Source of the DNA: an uncultured Luminiphilus sp. | Lineage (GTDB): Bacteria; Pseudomonadota; Gammaproteobacteria; Pseudomonadales; Halieaceae | DNA: 64,000 bases | Assembly: GCA_943840615.1 (NCBI GenBank) | Contig: CALSVI010000012.1 | Span: 35,224-99,223 of the forward strand | Direction of reading: 5' to 3' | Shown here: positions 29,355 through 38,157 of the stretch, one piece after another | Layout: every line of letters begins with the position of its first letter | Numbering within the stretch: the first letter of the stretch is position 1 | Notes under the pieces: generated by a model | Told to the model about the DNA's origin: nothing | Databases searched by the model: none | The model's input: the letters and a program-made list of their open reading frames with translations, nothing else | Position numbers and translations under genes: made by a program

Positions 29355-30150
29355 TTACGGCGGCGTCAGAAGGCGCTCCGGAAAGTCGGTCATGATCATT
29401 GATGCACCCGAGCGTGGTAAGCCGACGCGCCTCGGCCGCTCTCGTGTCTTGATGGTGTAGCAGCGCAGAGCAAGCCCGGCGTTAAGGGCTCTCTGAGCCG
29501 CCTCCTGATCAAGGGTTTGGCCATCGAGATGAATCCCCTCGAGCTTATTATTCAGGCAAAACGCGATGCCATCGGCGGGCAGAGCCTCCGGCAATCAGTG
29601 CCAGGGTATTGCGGGCAGCTGCAGGTAACTGAGGGCGGATGGCCTCAAGCACTCTCCGACTAAAGCTCGACACAATACAGCGATGAGCCCTGCTGCGACG
29701 GAGAGGCGCTCGACCAAGGCCTGCCGCTGCAGCCTCGACCGCCTCCAGGATCGTCGGCACACTTCACTCTCCCAAACAATGCCCGGCCGGTCCGTCGCGT
29801 GCTCGCGCTGCCATTCAATCAGGTCCTCGCAACGCAGGGGCCGCTGGGCGCTGAATGTCAGCGTCTTTCCAGCTGCCAATATCGAGATTGACGCCACGTC
29901 AGACCAGCTCAGATGCCTTCACCCGAGCAGAGCCAGACGCCGTCCGACCTAGCTGTTCGTCATGAAAGATCACCAATTCACCGTCAGCCAGGCACTGGAT
30001 ATCCGTCTCAATCCAACCGGCGCCCATACTGGGCGGCAGCATCGAACGCTGCGCGGGTGTTTTCGGGGTGGCTGACCGCTGGCACCGCGGTGGGCGCAGA
30101 TCTGCCGTCTCGGAAAATAGTCCGTGTGTGCCATCGCCGATGCGGGTCAC
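29355..30150 (-). pseudogene. Glycerophosphodiester phosphodiesterase, multiply frameshifted
   Basis: Hydrolase of glycerophosphodiesters recognisable across three frames. In order: CAHRGAS, SHPENTRAAFDAAAQ, MGAGWIETDIQCLADGEL, VIFHDEQLGRTASGSARV, VNLDIGSWKDADIQ, LRCEDLIEWQREH, IVSSFSRRVLEAIRPQLPA, then LPADGIAFCLNNKLEGIHLD and MIMTDFPERLL. All core GDPD motifs (HRG, E-D, HD, final D-P) survive, yet at least six indels break the frame in under 800 bases. It is last in the carnitine operon, one base after the dehydrogenase stop. It is either a fresh pseudogene or a stretch of poor sequence. A role in releasing choline or carnitine-like headgroups from lipids is inferred. Confidence 0.75.
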
Positions 30151-31146
30151 TTACCGAGCCAGTGCGTGGTCCTTCAGGCATCTGCCGGGCCCCGAAGACG
30201 ATTCAAAAACGCACCCGCTGCACTGTCTTGCTGTGCTCAGCGCTTTGAGCATCGCGACGAGATTGGCGTCGCGCTCATCCTCCAATTCGCTGACTGAGCG
30301 CCCCGCCGCCTGCTGCGTCAGATTGCTCGACGATACGATCGATCAATGCGTCGTTCGAAATCAGGTACGTCCGTTAGCTTGGTCCAAGGCCACTGCAGAG
30401 CAGGGGCCAAACTGTTCTAGGAAATGCTTCATGCCAGCCTCACCACCCGCTGTTCGGTAAGTCTCGAACAAGCCCTTCTGCCCCCAACGCAAGCCAAAAC
30501 CGTGGGTCATGATGTCGTCGATCTGCTCGGTGGTGGCAATGCCATCCTTGATCAGCCACAGCGCCTCGCGCCAGACGGCCTCGAGCAAACGATCTCCGAC
30601 GTGGGCGGGGATTTCTGCCCGCAGAGTGATGGGTTTCATGCCGATATCGCGCAGAGATCAATTCTGCACGCTCTACCGTCGCCAAGGGCACCGCGCGGAG
30701 GGCACGCACTCCACAATCGGCAACAGGTACACAGGGTTATAGGGGTGCGCGACCAAAATTTGCTCGGGCCGCACAGCACCCGCCTGTAATTCCGACGGCA
30801 TAAATCCGGAAGTCGATGACGCGACGATCGCCGCTTCTGAGCAAGCAGCTTGAATATCACGGAACACCGATTGCTTGACCTCAAGTCGTTCGGGCGTACT
30901 TTCCTGTACCCATTCGGCATCGACTGCTGCCTCGGCAATACTCTCGCAGACGGTCAGCGAACCCTCTGGCGGCAGCTGATCATAAATTTCCGGCACCCAG
31001 TGGCGAGCCTTATCAAGCACCGCCCGGAGCACCGGCTCGGAGTGAGGTGCGGGGTCGTAAAAGCAGACATTCCAACCGTGCAGCAAAAATCGCGAGGCCC
31101 AAGCGGCGCCAATGACACCGCCACCGATAATGGCTGCGACCGGCAT
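30151..31146 (-). pseudogene. L-carnitine dehydrogenase (3-hydroxyacyl-CoA dehydrogenase-like), 3' part frameshifted
   Basis: NAD-dependent oxidation of L-carnitine to 3-dehydrocarnitine. The intact first frame has the Rossmann motif AAIIGGGVIGAAWASRF, the catalytic Ser/His region ASSTSGFMPSE and VAHPYNPVYLLPIVE. The rest is spread over other frames: TVERAELI, DIGMKPITLRAEIPAHVGDR, LLEAVWREALWLIKDGIA, GLFETYRTAGGEAGMKHFL, ALQWPWTKLTDVPDF, NDALIDRIVEQSD and RSVSELEDERDANLVAML. That means at least five indels between 30680 and 30270. It overlaps the BKACE stop (TGATG), so the two are coupled. The order and partners identify carnitine dehydrogenase rather than a fatty-acid enzyme. Confidence 0.82.
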
Positions 31147-32057
31147 CAGGGCAGTGCCCGCTTGGTCAGCTGCAGCTCGGCGCGAACCTCTTCAGGCGTC
31201 ATGATGCGCACGCCCATCGCCTCAATAATGGTCACGGCGTGCTCCACCAGTTCGGCATTAGTCGCGAGCCGGCCTTTTCCAAGCCAGAGGTTATCTTCCA
31301 ACCCAACCCGAACATTAGCGCCCGAGAGCACTGCGGCGGCAACGTACGGCATCTGGTGTCTGCCGATCGAGAATGCCGAGTAGATCCAGTCCGGCGGCAC
31401 GTTGTTAACCATTGCCATAAAGGTATTCAGGTCGTCGGGCGCGCCCCAGGGGATACCCATACAGAGCTGCACCATCACGGGTGCAGGGATCAATCCCTCA
31501 CTCACCAGCTGCTTGGCCAGCCAGAGGTGGCCAGTGTCGAACGCTTCGATCTCGATCCGAATGCCCAGGTCTGCCATGCGCTTGGCCATGTCTCTCAACA
31601 TGCCCGGAGTATTGGTCATTACATAGTCCGCTTCGGCAAAATTCATGGTGCCGCAGTCGAGTGTGGCGATCTCGGGCAGGCAGGCCTCGAGATGCGCGAC
31701 GCGCTCCGCCGCCGAGACCATATCGGTGCCGCTATCGCTCAGAGGCAGCGGTGCACTGGTCGGGCCAAAGACGATATCGCCACCCATTCCCGCAGTGAGA
31801 TTGATCACCACATCCGTATCAGACTCGCGGATCCGTTCAACCACCTCGCGATAAAGCGGCACCGCACGAGCGGGGACGCCGGTTTCCGGGTCGCGCACGT
31901 GACAGTGCACAACAGCCGCACCGGCCTTAGCGGCATCGATGGCGGCGTTGGCGATTTGCTCCGGGCTACGGGGGACCTTATCGCTGCGGTCCTGCGTACT
32001 GCCCGATCCCGTCAACGCGGCGGTAATAAATACTGTATCTCGCATGGTCAGTGGCAT
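31146..32057 (-). CDS. BKACE-family dehydrocarnitine cleavage enzyme
   Basis: Beta-keto-acid cleavage enzyme of 303 residues that uses zinc to condense a beta-keto acid with acetyl-CoA and release acetoacetate. With 3-dehydrocarnitine it yields betainyl-CoA. Motifs are FITAALTGSG, VVHCHVRDPETGVPA (zinc His pair), NLTAGMGGD and the late RVGLEDNLWLGKGRLATNAE. ATG at 32057 follows AGGAGAG. It lies 21 bases after gamma-butyrobetaine dioxygenase and is coupled to L-carnitine dehydrogenase, which fixes its probable role. A betainyl-CoA thioesterase is not seen here. Confidence 0.9.
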   Translation of the reverse strand: MPLTMRDTVFITAALTGSGSTQDRSDKVPRSPEQIANAAIDAAKAGAAVVHCHVRDPETGVPARAVPLYREVVERIRESDTDVVINLTAGMGGDIVFGPTSAPLPLSDSGTDMVSAAERVAHLEACLPEIATLDCGTMNFAEADYVMTNTPGMLRDMAKRMADLGIRIEIEAFDTGHLWLAKQLVSEGLIPAPVMVQLCMGIPWGAPDDLNTFMAMVNNVPPDWIYSAFSIGRHQMPYVAAAVLSGANVRVGLEDNLWLGKGRLATNAELVEHAVTIIEAMGVRIMTPEEVRAELQLTKRALP

Positions 32058-32078
32058 GTCGTCTCTCCTGCTGACGCG

Positions 32079-33305
32079 TTAGTGAGGGCTACTGGAAATA
32101 GGACTCGCGGCGCGGCCACGATTGACTGCTCGCGCCCTCGAGAGAATCTCGTCGCGATCAATATACACGCCTTGCAGGTGCCGCTGACCCGAACCTGAAA
32201 AGGCCTTGCGGCCATGCATCACGCGGCGGTTATCAAAGCACATGATCTCTCCTGACCCCAGGCGGAAAGTCAGTTCGAAACGGGGTTCATCCGCCAACTC
32301 ATGAAAACGTCGCAGCGCGGCATAGGCGTCGGCCACTTCGGCGTCTGGCATGTCTGGGAAGGCACGGACTGGATAAAACGCGCGAATGGTCGGAATCCCT
32401 TCCCCCCCCAAGGTATCGATAACGGGGGCAGAGAATCGGTGATCAATGCCAGGCCCCCGATTGAAAAAGACCCAGCGTCGCGTGCTGAGAATTTCATAAT
32501 CCCTCGGATGAGTCGCCTTGAGCTCCTCCACCAGTGCGGCGCCGTCGGTGAGGGTCGATTCACCGCCGTCGGCCTCGTTGATCAAACAATGCAGAAATTG
32601 AAATCCAGGGGGAATTTCCCGGGTAGGCAGGTCGGTATGAGGGCCCAGTCTAAGCCCTGTGTTAGCGGTGGTGTTGGTCTTGGCATCGCCAGCAAGGTTT
32701 ACGTCTGCTTTGACATCCCACAGCAGGCCAAAATTGCTGTCACGGACGGGGCCAATGCGGGCGGCCAGCTCGTTCAGGAAGCCCGGCTCTGTAGGCGCTC
32801 GCTCAACCACGCAAACACCGACGCGCAGCAAGTGATTGAGCAGGTCACACAGCGCCCCATCATCTTCGAGCACTGCCGTGGCCTGACAGCGCGGCGGCGA
32901 GGTCAGCGTTTGCGCAGTCCACGCCTCAGGCGCGGGCAGCCAGCTCTGGGGCAGATGCTGGCCCTCCACAACGTGTCGAAGCCATCCTGAGTGGTAGACG
33001 CTCTCAACACCGTCGGGCGCCCAGACAATGGTCAGATCGCCGGCAGGGGTTAGCGCAAAGCTGCCAATCTGCATACTGTCGGAGAGCTCGGCAGGATCCA
33101 TCAGACCTTCTCGGGTGGCGAGATCAATACCGCCATAACCCAAGGTGTTCTCGCGCAGCCAAAAACGATGGCAGCTCAATGTCTGGCCATCGGGCCATTC
33201 CAGAATCAGGCCGTCATCACCGACCCGAACATCGGCAATGGGCGCATCATCGTAATGATAGAAATCGGGAACCAACGGCTCCACGGCGTCAACGCGCTCT
33301 CTCAT
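32079..33305 (-). CDS. Gamma-butyrobetaine dioxygenase (2OG/Fe(II), TauD superfamily)
   Basis: Hydroxylates gamma-butyrobetaine to L-carnitine. The N-terminal zinc-binding DUF971-type domain is seen as LSCHRFWLRENTLGYGG. The catalytic TauD domain has the iron pair GPHTDLPTREIPPGFQFLHC and the distal His in FDNRRVMHGRKAF, followed by HLQGVYIDRDEI. The domain pair is diagnostic of the BBOX/TMLH group. The frame opens at a TTG at 33341; I prefer ATG at 33305, although GAGAGGG is somewhat far upstream. It leads the operon with BKACE, L-carnitine dehydrogenase and GDPD. Confidence 0.9.
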   Translation of the reverse strand: MRERVDAVEPLVPDFYHYDDAPIADVRVGDDGLILEWPDGQTLSCHRFWLRENTLGYGGIDLATREGLMDPAELSDSMQIGSFALTPAGDLTIVWAPDGVESVYHSGWLRHVVEGQHLPQSWLPAPEAWTAQTLTSPPRCQATAVLEDDGALCDLLNHLLRVGVCVVERAPTEPGFLNELAARIGPVRDSNFGLLWDVKADVNLAGDAKTNTTANTGLRLGPHTDLPTREIPPGFQFLHCLINEADGGESTLTDGAALVEELKATHPRDYEILSTRRWVFFNRGPGIDHRFSAPVIDTLGGEGIPTIRAFYPVRAFPDMPDAEVADAYAALRRFHELADEPRFELTFRLGSGEIMCFDNRRVMHGRKAFSGSGQRHLQGVYIDRDEILSRARAVNRGRAASPISSSPH

Positions 33306-33618
33306 CGCGCTCAAAACCCTCTCACCCGGCCATGATGGCAACTACGTTATTCGCGATCCTTCGCGCCTCAGTAAACTGATGGCCAAGGCTCACGCTTATG
33401 GGCCGAAAATGTAACTGAACTGTGGGCGCTGAGAAAGAAAAATCGCAGACGTGAGGATCAGAACGCGCGGGATGCGGACCCTGTGGCAGCGGGGTTCACG
33501 TGACGCGGGGAACGGCTGATGTAATGCTATATTGGCTTCGTCTTTTGATAGCTCACGTGGGCTGAAAGCCACATCCATCTATCGTCCGACTTCAACCGAC
33601 CGACGCTGAGGACACCCT
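33306..33618. promoter_or_regulatory. Divergent intergenic region between carnitine operon and M20 peptidase
   Basis: About 313 bases with no recognisable gene. It must hold the promoters of the minus-strand carnitine operon and the plus-strand peptidase. A near-perfect GTGGGCT-GA-AAGCCAC inverted repeat lies about 50 bases before the peptidase start and could be an operator or leader hairpin. No known riboswitch was recognised. Confidence 0.4.
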
Positions 33619-35049
33619 ATGAGCCATTGTTGCCGTGCTTTACTCCTCGTGCTGCTCAGTCTATGCACTGCGCATCACAGCTCGGCAGTCGAATCGGGCG
33701 CGCTAGATCGCCATAGTGAACGAGCGATCACACTGCTGCGAGACGCCATCAGTCGTCAAACCGTCCATGGGGAGGGGAATGTGCCCGCCTACGCGGAATC
33801 GCTGCGGGAGGTGTTCCTCTCGGCGGGATTCGAGCCTGAGTCACTGACGCTGGTGCCATACCGGGAAACCGCGTCGCTGGTGGTGCGGTACGCCGGAGAC
33901 GGCAGCAGTGGTCGGCAACCGATTCTGTTCTCTTCGCATATGGATGTGGTCCCGGCAGATCCCGACAGCTGGCTCCGCCACCCCTTCGAATTGCAGGAGG
34001 ACGAGACGTTTTTTTATGGCCGGGGCGTGCTCGATAACAAGTTCGATGTGACGATACTCACCACCCTTTTTGTGTGGTTGAAAGAGTCGGGATTCGTGCC
34101 CAACCGAGACCTGATTATTGCGTTCACCGGGGACGAAGAATCCTTTCAGGAGACCGTTCAACAGTTGACGCGTGACCATCGTGAACTCATCGACGCCGAG
34201 TACGCTCTGGTCGTGGATGGGGGTGGCGGTGTGCTCGACGATTCAGGTGCAGCCATCCAGTTTCAGGTCGGCTTTGCAGAAAAGACCTACGCGACCTTTG
34301 CTATGACCGCCAAAAATCCAGGTGGCCACAGTTCTATGCCACGCGCCGATAATGCGATCTATGACCTGGCCCGTGCCATTCAGCGGCTGGAAGCCCACAC
34401 TTTCCCGGTTGAGACCAATGAAATTACGCTGACTTACTTCGCGCGCACCGCGCCGTTTCTGAATAACGAGGTCGGTGACGCCATGGCGCGGCTGGTGGCT
34501 GATACAGGCGACGCCGAAGCGATCGCCACACTCAGAGCGCAACCACAGTATGTTGGCACACTAGGCACCACTTGCATTCCCACCATGCTATCTGGGGGGC
34601 ATGCCGAGAACGCGCTGCCCCGAGCGGTCAGTGCCATCGTGAACTGCCGTATTTTCCCGGGCCACACCCCCACCGAAATCCTCCGCGAACTTCAGAAGGT
34701 CACGGCTAATCCCGACCTAGAATGGCGCGTTGTCGGAGTCCCTGTGACCAGTCCGGCCTCGCCCTTTAACAACGAAATTATGGCCGCAATTGCCGCATCG
34801 CTCGAACCGATTCATCCGGGGCTGCCCATCGTGCCAAAGATGGGTTCGGGCACGACGGACGGCGCGTATTTGCGCGCCGCTGGGATTCCCAGCTACAGCC
34901 TGACTGGCATCTTTATCAACCCCAAGGACAGCTTTGCACACGGACTTAACGAACGGGTACCCAGAGCAGCAATAAGCGAATCTCTGCTTTTCTGGCGAGC
35001 GATGATCGATCAATTGGCCACAACGCAATCGCGCAGTGCGACAAACTGA
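33619..35049 (+). CDS. Exported M20-family metallopeptidase
   Basis: Zinc carboxypeptidase/dipeptidase-like enzyme of 476 residues with a signal peptide (LLLVLLSLCTAHHSSAVE). Metal and catalytic residues are visible in FSSHMDVVPADPDSW, YGRGVLDNKFDV and AFTGDEESF, with a late His in DSFAHGLNERV. The dimerisation/lid domain (NPGGHSSMPRADNAIYDLAR) sits mid-protein. It probably acts in the periplasm to release amino acids or trim N-acyl compounds. It is monocistronic, followed by a hairpin. Confidence 0.92.
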   Translation: MSHCCRALLLVLLSLCTAHHSSAVESGALDRHSERAITLLRDAISRQTVHGEGNVPAYAESLREVFLSAGFEPESLTLVPYRETASLVVRYAGDGSSGRQPILFSSHMDVVPADPDSWLRHPFELQEDETFFYGRGVLDNKFDVTILTTLFVWLKESGFVPNRDLIIAFTGDEESFQETVQQLTRDHRELIDAEYALVVDGGGGVLDDSGAAIQFQVGFAEKTYATFAMTAKNPGGHSSMPRADNAIYDLARAIQRLEAHTFPVETNEITLTYFARTAPFLNNEVGDAMARLVADTGDAEAIATLRAQPQYVGTLGTTCIPTMLSGGHAENALPRAVSAIVNCRIFPGHTPTEILRELQKVTANPDLEWRVVGVPVTSPASPFNNEIMAAIAASLEPIHPGLPIVPKMGSGTTDGAYLRAAGIPSYSLTGIFINPKDSFAHGLNERVPRAAISESLLFWRAMIDQLATTQSRSATN

Positions 35050-35067
35050 AGGGCGGAATGAGCCCTT
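35049..35067. terminator. Hairpin between convergent genes
   Basis: Six-bp stem AAGGGC / GCCCTT with a seven-base loop, beginning at the stop codon of the M20 peptidase and 34 bases from the end of the convergent double hydrolase. It has only a short AACTT tail, so it is a moderate candidate. Confidence 0.5.
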
Positions 35068-35100
35068 AACTTATGATCAGCTCACACGAAGCGAACCGAA

Positions 35101-37185
35101 TCAGCTGCGATAGCGACTCAAAAACTGCCAAACCACCTCCATGCCCCAAAGCGGCTGTGGAGGAGACATAGCGGGGCATCTCGGTTGGCGCGGCAGATCC
35201 TGGGCTTGCGACGGCGCAACACAGTCGGATGGAATTGCTAGGATCCGCTGAGCCTGCCATTCATGGCCGGCCAGGGGGTCACCGCAACTCACCACCTCTG
35301 TTCCCTCACGCCCACATCGACTGTAAGCCTTACAACGAAGACCGTGCTCGCGCGTTAGCGGCGTCTGCCAGGGGACGGCAGGGCCTTCACAGGCCATGGC
35401 TTCAGCCCAGATCCGGGTATTCTCCTCGGCGGACGTGTAGATCCAGCCATAGGGTGAGGGTTGACCGTCGGGGGGCACCCCATCATCCAGGTCGCCGTAA
35501 TAATGAAACATGGGTAGAGGCTGGTCGGGCCCGCAGGCGTGACCCGGGGGCATTTGGTAGATCATGATCGCGACCGCTGCAAATCGCTCCGGGTGGTCAC
35601 ACCCCAGCCGCTGAACCATGCTCCCGCCGTTGCTATTCCCCAGCAGATACAATCGCTCGGGGTCGGTCAGCAAGCTCTCTTGTACCTCATCAACCACCTG
35701 CAAGAGAAACGTGACGTCATCCTCGCAAGACGTCCAGTCACAGGCCTTGCAATCGCCGCAGCCCGGATAGCAGGGGTAGTCGAGACGATCCGGCAAACAG
35801 TGTGGCCCCGCTTCCATGGGAAAGTTACTGGCCAGATCATTCCAAGAACTCACCCAATCCTCCCCCTCTTGCCATGCTGTGTTTGAATAAAATCCGGCGC
35901 CTTGCGGGTAGACGACAATGTAATCATTCGCATTCGCGTGTTGATTCAGGGCGTGGGCACTCGCTAATCCCGTGGCGGTTGTGCCATAACCATGCAGCGC
36001 GAGTACGACGGGCAAAGGTTGACTACCGTATGCGTCAGGCAAATAGAGATAAATCTGCCGCGATTGTTCTCCAACCTGAATGGTTCGCCGTTGAAATTGC
36101 GGCTCGCGCGGACCTCGAAGAAAGGCTGCCACCCTCTCCACGACTTGGTCCTGATAGCACTCCGGATTGGGACCAAAGTGACCACAATCGCCCGGAATTT
36201 CTATCACCTCAAAACCCAGCTGCTTCGCAAACACCTTATTGGGCTGAGGGTTAACGGTCATATCGCGCTCAAATACAACTGCGAGCACGCTCGGTTGTCC
36301 CATCGCCTGCAATCGCGCCTCAAACTCCGGACGATCACGCCGAATATCATGCCGTCCTGAAGCAGCCGTTTGGCTCGCGCGGTCGCGCAGTTCGGATTCA
36401 GTATCGAAACGTGCCATCCCGGCCAACCAGTCTTCGAAATTTTCGAGGGACTGCTCACGATTAAGGTATTCCGGTGTCCAGAACACCATGCCATCAATCA
36501 AACCCAACAGATCTGCTTTCCGGCGAAGGGCCTGCGGAGAATCTTCTGGAAGGGCCATGACCTCCTGCCACGCACGACCCTTCAATCGATCGTAAAAGGT
36601 ATACCAGGGCGTGCCCTCAATCGGCACAAAGTGCGTCGCAAAGGTTGGATGCATCATGAGCCATTCGTAGGTTTGATAACCTCCCATGGAAGCGCCCACC
36701 ACAGCATGAAGATGTTCGATACCCAGATGCTCGGTTAATAACTTGTGTTGCGCGCTTACCTGGTCGCGGATCGTAAAGACGGGGAAAGGCTTTTGCGCAC
36801 TGTTTGACGGCGATGAGGAGATGCCATTACCTAACGCATTGACCGCGATCACAAAGTAATCATCGGTGTCGACAATGCCTTCGGGGCCCAAGTAATGAGA
36901 GGTCGCAAGACCCTCTGCGCTGCCGTTGAACCACGTGGGCATGAGCACGATATTGCCGAGGTCTGGCGCCAGCGTACCGTAGGTTCTGAAGGTGAGCCGG
37001 CAATTCTGAATCACCTCACCATTTTCCAGCGCACACTCGCCCAGCTGCGCGGTATGTAATCTTCCCTCATGGGCGCCAGACAGCCAGTCGGTGGCCGTCT
37101 CCGCGCTGACAAACGGGGTAAAAGTCACTAACGCTGCACACAGGCAACCTAGTAAGTGGCCAGTCAGATTGTGACGACGACGCAT
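35101..37185 (-). CDS. Exported double alpha/beta-hydrolase: MetX-like domain fused to PHB-depolymerase-like domain
   Basis: A 694-residue secreted protein with signal peptide (LLGCLCAALVTFTPFVSAE). Residues about 30-365 resemble homoserine acetyltransferase-like hydrolases: nucleophile GASMGGYQTYEW, late His in GDCGHFGPN. Residues about 370-690 resemble the LpqC/feruloyl esterase/PHB depolymerase group: LALHGYGTTATGL, nucleophile GNSNGGSMVQ, Asp in YYGDLDDGVPP and His in AGHEWQAQ. A Cys-rich loop (PCYPGCGDCKACDWTSC) suggests disulfides. It overlaps the upstream quinone reductase by 22 bases. Both triads look complete, so it may be a bifunctional esterase; its substrate is unknown. Confidence 0.85.
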   Translation of the reverse strand: MRRRHNLTGHLLGCLCAALVTFTPFVSAETATDWLSGAHEGRLHTAQLGECALENGEVIQNCRLTFRTYGTLAPDLGNIVLMPTWFNGSAEGLATSHYLGPEGIVDTDDYFVIAVNALGNGISSSPSNSAQKPFPVFTIRDQVSAQHKLLTEHLGIEHLHAVVGASMGGYQTYEWLMMHPTFATHFVPIEGTPWYTFYDRLKGRAWQEVMALPEDSPQALRRKADLLGLIDGMVFWTPEYLNREQSLENFEDWLAGMARFDTESELRDRASQTAASGRHDIRRDRPEFEARLQAMGQPSVLAVVFERDMTVNPQPNKVFAKQLGFEVIEIPGDCGHFGPNPECYQDQVVERVAAFLRGPREPQFQRRTIQVGEQSRQIYLYLPDAYGSQPLPVVLALHGYGTTATGLASAHALNQHANANDYIVVYPQGAGFYSNTAWQEGEDWVSSWNDLASNFPMEAGPHCLPDRLDYPCYPGCGDCKACDWTSCEDDVTFLLQVVDEVQESLLTDPERLYLLGNSNGGSMVQRLGCDHPERFAAVAIMIYQMPPGHACGPDQPLPMFHYYGDLDDGVPPDGQPSPYGWIYTSAEENTRIWAEAMACEGPAVPWQTPLTREHGLRCKAYSRCGREGTEVVSCGDPLAGHEWQAQRILAIPSDCVAPSQAQDLPRQPRCPAMSPPQPLWGMEVVWQFLSRYRS

Positions 37186-38147
37186 CCCCGCACGCTCCCC
37201 TCTTCGATGATCTCGTGGGCCTGTGCCATCTGCTCAAATGGCAACCTGTCGGCAATTCGATGCTGCAGAGTATTGCTGGTCAGCAGCGTCTGCGTGTCGG
37301 CCACCGCCTGCGCCTTGGCGTCTTCCGGCATCGCATAAACAATCACCATACGTACCGTGAGATCCATGAACATCATGGTTCGAAATGGCAGGCTCGGCTC
37401 GGGCACCACGGTGCTTGAATAAGTGGCAATGGTCGCACCGATGCGAACGCACTTCAGCAACTCAGGCAGGTTGGCGCCAAACTCCACGTCGATCACACGA
37501 TCCATTTTTTCGCCGTCGGTGAGATCGAGTACTTGCTCACCCCAACCGGGCTCACGATGATTCACCACCCTGTCTGCCCCGGCAGCCTTGCAAGCGGCGG
37601 CGTCGGCTTCATTGCTCGCCGTGGCTATCACACGTGCGCCCCCGTGACGCGCCCATTGGATCGCATAGTGGCCGACGCGACCCGCACCCCCGGTCACCAA
37701 GATCCGCTGATCGGTGACGGGGCCGTCGGCGAACACACAGCGGTGTGAGGTCAGCACGGGAATGCCCAGGCAGGCGCCCACATCGAAGTCCGCACTGTCG
37801 GGCAGTCGCGGTGCACGAAGGCTGTCGATAGCGACGTATTCGGCGGCGGTGCCGTGCAAGCGCCCATGCTGGGCCTGATAAACAAACACCCGCTCACCGA
37901 TTCTCGATGCCTGCACCCCCGCACCCACCGCAGTGATGACCCCCGCACCATCGCTATGGGGCACTACTGGCCCGATATCCAGAAGATCCGGGAACGCACC
38001 CGCACGCTTTTTCACATCGGAGGGATTCACGCCGGTGGTGTGTAGCCTCACCAGCACCTCTCCCTGTCCGGGCTCGGGAGTTTGCCGGTCGCCGATCTGC
38101 AATACCGTGCGGGCGGGGCCGAACTGATCAAACCAGCACGTTTTCAT
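37164..38147 (-). CDS. Zinc-independent MDR quinone reductase
   Basis: NADPH-dependent oxidoreductase of 327 residues in the quinone oxidoreductase branch of the MDR family. It has no structural-zinc cysteines; the nucleotide motif is ILVTGGAGRVGHYAIQWA, and GVNPSDVKKRAG is typical of QOR N-termini. GAGGAG directly before the ATG overlaps the stop of the SDR gene 10 bases upstream. It forms an operon with the SDR and the double hydrolase. It probably reduces quinones or enones; the specific substrate is unknown. Confidence 0.9.
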   Translation of the reverse strand: MKTCWFDQFGPARTVLQIGDRQTPEPGQGEVLVRLHTTGVNPSDVKKRAGAFPDLLDIGPVVPHSDGAGVITAVGAGVQASRIGERVFVYQAQHGRLHGTAAEYVAIDSLRAPRLPDSADFDVGACLGIPVLTSHRCVFADGPVTDQRILVTGGAGRVGHYAIQWARHGGARVIATASNEADAAACKAAGADRVVNHREPGWGEQVLDLTDGEKMDRVIDVEFGANLPELLKCVRIGATIATYSSTVVPEPSLPFRTMMFMDLTVRMVIVYAMPEDAKAQAVADTQTLLTSNTLQHRIADRLPFEQMAQAHEIIEEGSVRGCVVVTI

Positions 38148-38157
38148 CGCTCACTCC

